Shown: in pieces, positions 4,909 to 7,237 of the stretch
Numbering within the stretch: the stretch's first letter is position 1
Layout of the letters: the number at the start of each line of letters is the position of its first letter
Assembly: GCA_030640495.1 (NCBI GenBank)
Contig: DAOWJH010000097.1
Location: 1-7,237, forward strand
Direction of reading: 5' to 3'
DNA: 7,237 bases
Source: Dehalococcoidia bacterium
GTDB taxonomy: Bacteria; Chloroflexota; Dehalococcoidia; Dehalococcoidales; DAOWJH01
The notes under the pieces: model-generated
Seen by the model: only the letters and a program-made list of their open reading frames with translations
Database searches by the model: none
Told to the model about the DNA's origin: nothing
Translations under genes and position numbers: made by a program

Positions 4909-6426
4909 TTATCGCTTGCGCTTCCATACTGTGCCTTTAGGAGTGTCCTCGAGGGTTATGCCCAGTTCCCCCATAAGACTGTTAAGAGATTCTTCAGATG
5001 GAACACTTTTATATGTGACGTCTGTTCTTGCCTTGGTATCTTCTAAAGTGACCCCAAGCTCAGCCAGCTTTTTCCGTATTTCATCAGCCCGTCGCCATTT
5101 CTTCTCTTTCCGGCATTTCACGCGCTCTTCAACAATACGTATGACACGGGTGTTAACCGCACCAGGTATGACTGTAGCCTTTGCGCTCAATTTTCCTGAA
5201 ATTTTAAAAGAAACTTTTCCGTAGATTATTCGTGGTTCTGGAAGCTTTAACCCCAACACCCTGGCCAGTTCCAGCAGCACTTCTTGAGCTGTAGCAACAC
5301 TATAACCTTCATCACTAAATCGGTTAATGTCTCTGGCTAGGTCAAATAGGGTAGCGATAGCTTGAGGGGTATTAAAATCATCATCCATAGCCTCAATGAA
5401 CCTGTTTCGGTAAGGCTCAACATCAGCTCTCTCATCAGCTTTCCCGCCTTTACCTTCACCATAAGCTGCTTGGCGTAACCGGTCAGCCCCCCTCTCTGCT
5501 GCCTCCAGTGCCTCCTCAGAGTAAGTAAGCGGGCTTCGGTAGTGGGAGCTGAGGACAAAGATATGGATAGCGTCAGGGCTATATTTCCCCAGCGCCTCTT
5601 TTATCGTTATCAGGTTGCCCAGGGACTTGCTCATCTTCTCTTCACCAAGCCGCACCAGCCCGTTATGGAGCCAGTATCTAGCGAAGGGCTTGGTGCCGGT
5701 AAAGCTCTCCGACTGGGCTATCTCATTCTCATGGTGGGGGAAAATCAGGTCTTGCCCACCACCATGGATGTCAAGGGTGTTGCCCAGATATTTCAGAGCC
5801 ATAGCGCTGCACTCAATGTGCCAGCCGGGTCTACCCCGACCCCATGGGCTATCCCACGATGGCTCGCCGGGCTTGGCCGCCTTCCACAGGGCAAAATCCA
5901 TAGGGTGCTCCTTTTCTTTGTCAACTTCCAGGTGTGGCTCGGATATCATAGCCTCCAGACTGCGGTGAGCCAGTTTCCCGTAATCTGGCACATTCCTTAC
6001 CCTGAAATAGACACTGCCCTGTGCCGAATAGGCATAGCCCTTATCCACCAGCCCCTGTATCACCTCAATAATCTTTGTTATTTCCTCGGTAGCCCTGGGG
6101 TAAATATCAGCCCGACCAATATTCAGGGCATCCATATCTTCAAAAAAGTGAGTGATGAACCCCTCTGCCAGCTCATTAGTAGAGATACCAAGTTTACCAG
6201 CCCGGTCTATAATCTTATCGTCAATATCAGTAATATTCTGCACATATTTCACCCTGTAGCCGCGAAACTGGAGGTAGTGCTTGATAACATCAAAGATAAT
6301 GTAGCTCATGGCATGACCTATATGACAATCATCATAGGGTGTAACCCCGCAGACATACATCTTTACCTCATCACCCTGGGGTAAGAACTCCTCTTTCTGC
6401 CCTGAAAGGGTATTATATACCTTCAT
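4909..6426 (-). CDS. cysS: Cysteinyl-tRNA synthetase
   Basis: A 505-residue class I aminoacyl-tRNA synthetase that charges tRNA-Cys with cysteine in the cytoplasm. Signature positions are the zinc ligands C26, C206, H231 and E235 (HHENE), the HIGH motif H35-I-G-H38, and K264-M-S-K-S268. The helical anticodon-binding region ends with the W-R-R-A-D-E-I-R motif (444-451). Bacterial relatives are usually about 460-480 residues. Two features add length: a basic, beta-rich insertion at about 400-427, and a C-terminal repeat in which LGVTLEDT (457-464) recurs as LGITLEDT (488-495) before the usual end P-K-G-T-V-W-K-R-K. The catalytic core appears intact. The start ATG 6424-6426 overlaps the cysE TGA stop as ATGA, so translation is coupled to serine acetyltransferase. 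Confidence 0.97.
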   Translation of the reverse strand: MKVYNTLSGQKEEFLPQGDEVKMYVCGVTPYDDCHIGHAMSYIIFDVIKHYLQFRGYRVKYVQNITDIDDKIIDRAGKLGISTNELAEGFITHFFEDMDALNIGRADIYPRATEEITKIIEVIQGLVDKGYAYSAQGSVYFRVRNVPDYGKLAHRSLEAMISEPHLEVDKEKEHPMDFALWKAAKPGEPSWDSPWGRGRPGWHIECSAMALKYLGNTLDIHGGGQDLIFPHHENEIAQSESFTGTKPFARYWLHNGLVRLGEEKMSKSLGNLITIKEALGKYSPDAIHIFVLSSHYRSPLTYSEEALEAAERGADRLRQAAYGEGKGGKADERADVEPYRNRFIEAMDDDFNTPQAIATLFDLARDINRFSDEGYSVATAQEVLLELARVLGLKLPEPRIIYGKVSFKISGKLSAKATVIPGAVNTRVIRIVEERVKCRKEKKWRRADEIRKKLAELGVTLEDTKARTDVTYKSVPSEESLNSLMGELGITLEDTPKGTVWKRKR

Positions 6427-7058
6427 CTTGCTTTAACCGTGGCTAAACTTTTTTCCAGCCTGGCTATTCGCCCCTCCAGCTTTTTCAGCTTCTCGCCTAC
6501 CGGGTCAGGCAACCTCTCCACGGTGTCAGTATCGGGATTCCTGACTGTCACCACCCGTCCCGGCACGCCAACTACGGTGGCATTAGCTGGCACTGAGGTT
6601 ACTACCACCGAACCTGCCCCAACTTTGGTGTTATCGCCTATAGTAATAGCTCCGATAAGCTGTGCCCCAACCCCGACCACTACATTGTTGCCCAGGGTAG
6701 GGTGCCGCTTTGTCCGCTGGTGGCTGGTGCCGCCCAGGGTTACTCCTTGATATAGGGTAACATTGTCACCAATCTCTGAGGTCTCGCCAATGACCACACC
6801 CATACCATGGTCAATAAAAAACCCCTCCCCAATCTTAGCCCCAGGATGGATTTCTATGCCGGTGAGAAATCGGCTAATATGAGATATGAGCCGGGGCAAA
6901 ACAGGAATATGCCACCGAAACAGGGTATGAGCCAGCCGATGAAACTGCCGGGCATGAAATCCGGGATAAGCTAGCAACACCTCCAGCGTGCTAATAGCTG
7001 CTGGGTCATGGTTAAAAACAGCTTTGATATCTTTTCTAATGCTGGTGATAAGCGACAT
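6423..7058 (-). CDS. cysE: Serine O-acetyltransferase
   Basis: A 211-residue left-handed beta-helix acetyltransferase that makes O-acetylserine from serine and acetyl-CoA, the committed step of cysteine synthesis. The hexapeptide-repeat region spans about 66-165. D83-H84 (FIDHGMGVVIGE) is the catalytic pair, and LYQGVTLGGT (102-111) plus the K-R-H-P-T-L-G segment are family signatures. The N-terminal helical domain is shorter than in E. coli CysE, as in the EpsC-type short enzymes. The tail (186-205, KLKKLEGRIARLEKSL) looks like a short coiled coil and differs from the usual flexible C-terminal peptide that binds cysteine synthase. The start ATG 7056-7058 is chosen for AAGGAG at 7068-7073; a longer reading from ATG 7106 has no ribosome binding site and adds polar residues unlike the family. 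The stop overlaps the cysS start, forming a cysteine supply-and-charging unit. Confidence 0.95.
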   Translation of the reverse strand: MSLITSIRKDIKAVFNHDPAAISTLEVLLAYPGFHARQFHRLAHTLFRWHIPVLPRLISHISRFLTGIEIHPGAKIGEGFFIDHGMGVVIGETSEIGDNVTLYQGVTLGGTSHQRTKRHPTLGNNVVVGVGAQLIGAITIGDNTKVGAGSVVVTSVPANATVVGVPGRVVTVRNPDTDTVERLPDPVGEKLKKLEGRIARLEKSLATVKAR

Positions 7059-7067
7059 TGAATTAAT

Positions 7068-7073
7068 CTCCTT
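7068..7073 (-). promoter_or_regulatory. Ribosome binding site fixing the cysE start
   Basis: AAGGAG on the minus strand, nine bases before ATG 7058. It decides for the shorter cysE reading over ATG 7106, which lies in a hairpin loop region without such a site. Confidence 0.7.
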
Positions 7074-7099
7074 CCCATGCTGAATTTCCTTGTCTCGTT

Positions 7100-7117
7100 G
7101 CCCCATAGAACTGGGGC
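7100..7117. repeat. Hairpin in the cysE leader
   Basis: GCCCCA (7100-7105) and TGGGGC (7112-7117) are perfect complements with a six-base loop. It lies about 40 bases upstream of the chosen cysE start, in its presumed 5' leader. There is no following T-run, and no T-box core sequence (the GGTGG/ACCGCG-type signature of cysteine T-boxes) is seen nearby, so its role is unknown. Confidence 0.45.
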
Positions 7118-7178
7118 GGGAAACAGATACAGTTTAGCATCCTAGGAAGGCAGACTGGTTTATTTATTTGACTTATCA

Positions 7179-7198
7179 CATGTCTAAACATGACTAAA
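7179..7198. repeat. Tandem 10-bp repeat upstream of cysE
   Basis: CATGTCTAAA (7179-7188) is followed directly by CATGACTAAA (7189-7198), nine of ten positions identical. The junction also forms a small palindrome, CATGT-CTAA-ACATG (7179-7192). It lies about 120 bases upstream of the cysE start, just downstream of the presumed end of the previous gene, and could be an operator for cysE or chance. Confidence 0.4.
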
Positions 7199-7199
7199 C

Positions 7200-7237
7200 C
7201 TACTTTGAAATACCTTCTATCAGGGCTACAACATAGG
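7200..7237 (-). CDS. C-terminal tail of an unidentified upstream gene (partial)
   Basis: On the minus strand the frame entering from the right edge reads Y-V-V-A-L-I-E-G-I-S-K and stops at TAG (7200-7202). The residue mix looks like a genuine protein end. From memory, the A-V-A-L-L-E type ending of IspF and the ispD-ispF-cysS order in Dehalococcoides make an IspF tail conceivable, but eleven residues cannot establish it. Other minus-strand frames here either stop sooner or read as unlikely protein. Confidence 0.3.
   Translation of the reverse strand, partial: YVVALIEGISK

Noticed and set aside
5542..6384. Long open frame (280 codons) on the plus strand opposite cysS
   Set aside because: It lies wholly antisense to the well-supported cysS gene, shows no recognisable motif, and is the mirror of cysS codon bias.
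6439..6750. Plus-strand open frame of 103 codons opposite cysE
   Set aside because: Low-complexity Ser/Thr/Pro-rich shadow of the hexapeptide-repeat coding strand; no ribosome binding site or family resemblance.
7064..7236. Minus-strand open frame of about 57 codons entering from the right edge and ending at the cysE ribosome binding site
   Set aside because: The residue composition (many Cys, Arg and Pro, no pattern) is unlike a protein end, and a frame of this length is plausible by chance; the shorter frame ending at 7200 reads better.

Overview
The window reads like an ordinary bacterial chromosome segment using the standard stop codons. Family resemblance (a B12-binding radical SAM enzyme of the Ta0216-like type, a MenA/UbiA-type prenyltransferase, a short SATase next to cysS) suggests an anaerobic Chloroflexota lineage such as Dehalococcoidia. 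That placement is an inference from remembered gene content, not proven by the sequence.

Layout: positions 25-2757 form a tightly packed plus-strand unit. It holds a tiny zinc-finger gene (25-150), a UbiA-family prenyltransferase (147-1043) and a B12-binding radical SAM protein (1045-2757). Everything from about 2786 to the right edge lies on the minus strand. In transcription order this is the tail of an unidentified gene (7200-7237), cysE (6423-7058), cysS (4909-6426), a repeat-filled intergenic spacer (about 4666-4908), a two-TM membrane protein (4420-4635), a YbjQ-family protein (4109-4423) and an MFS transporter (2786-3940, probably starting further upstream). The two units converge with only 28 bases between stop codons and no convincing terminator. 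No stretch over 300 bases lacks a gene.

The most notable observation is at the left edge. The small zinc-finger frame is interrupted by an in-frame TGA (106-108) exactly where the metal-ligand spacing predicts a cysteine. Past the TGA the frame continues with the expected Trp/His pattern (W-Q-K-H ... H) and ends in a TGA that overlaps the GTG start of ubiA by four bases. A small hairpin with a single bulged U lies at the distance downstream of the TGA where a bacterial selenocysteine element would be expected, although its loop lacks the usual G-U signature. The candidates are a selenocysteine-containing zinc finger, a recent nonsense mutation or a sequencing error.

Functionally, cysE (O-acetylserine formation, committing serine to cysteine) and cysS (charging tRNA-Cys) are translationally coupled by an ATGA overlap, a sensible cysteine-supply unit. 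The prenyltransferase and radical SAM pair probably act on a shared lipid or quinone-like product, but the substrate cannot be read from the sequence. Other points of interest are a likely non-AUG start for the MFS transporter, a duplicated C-terminal motif in CysRS, and a modular palindromic repeat cluster between cysS and the membrane protein gene.
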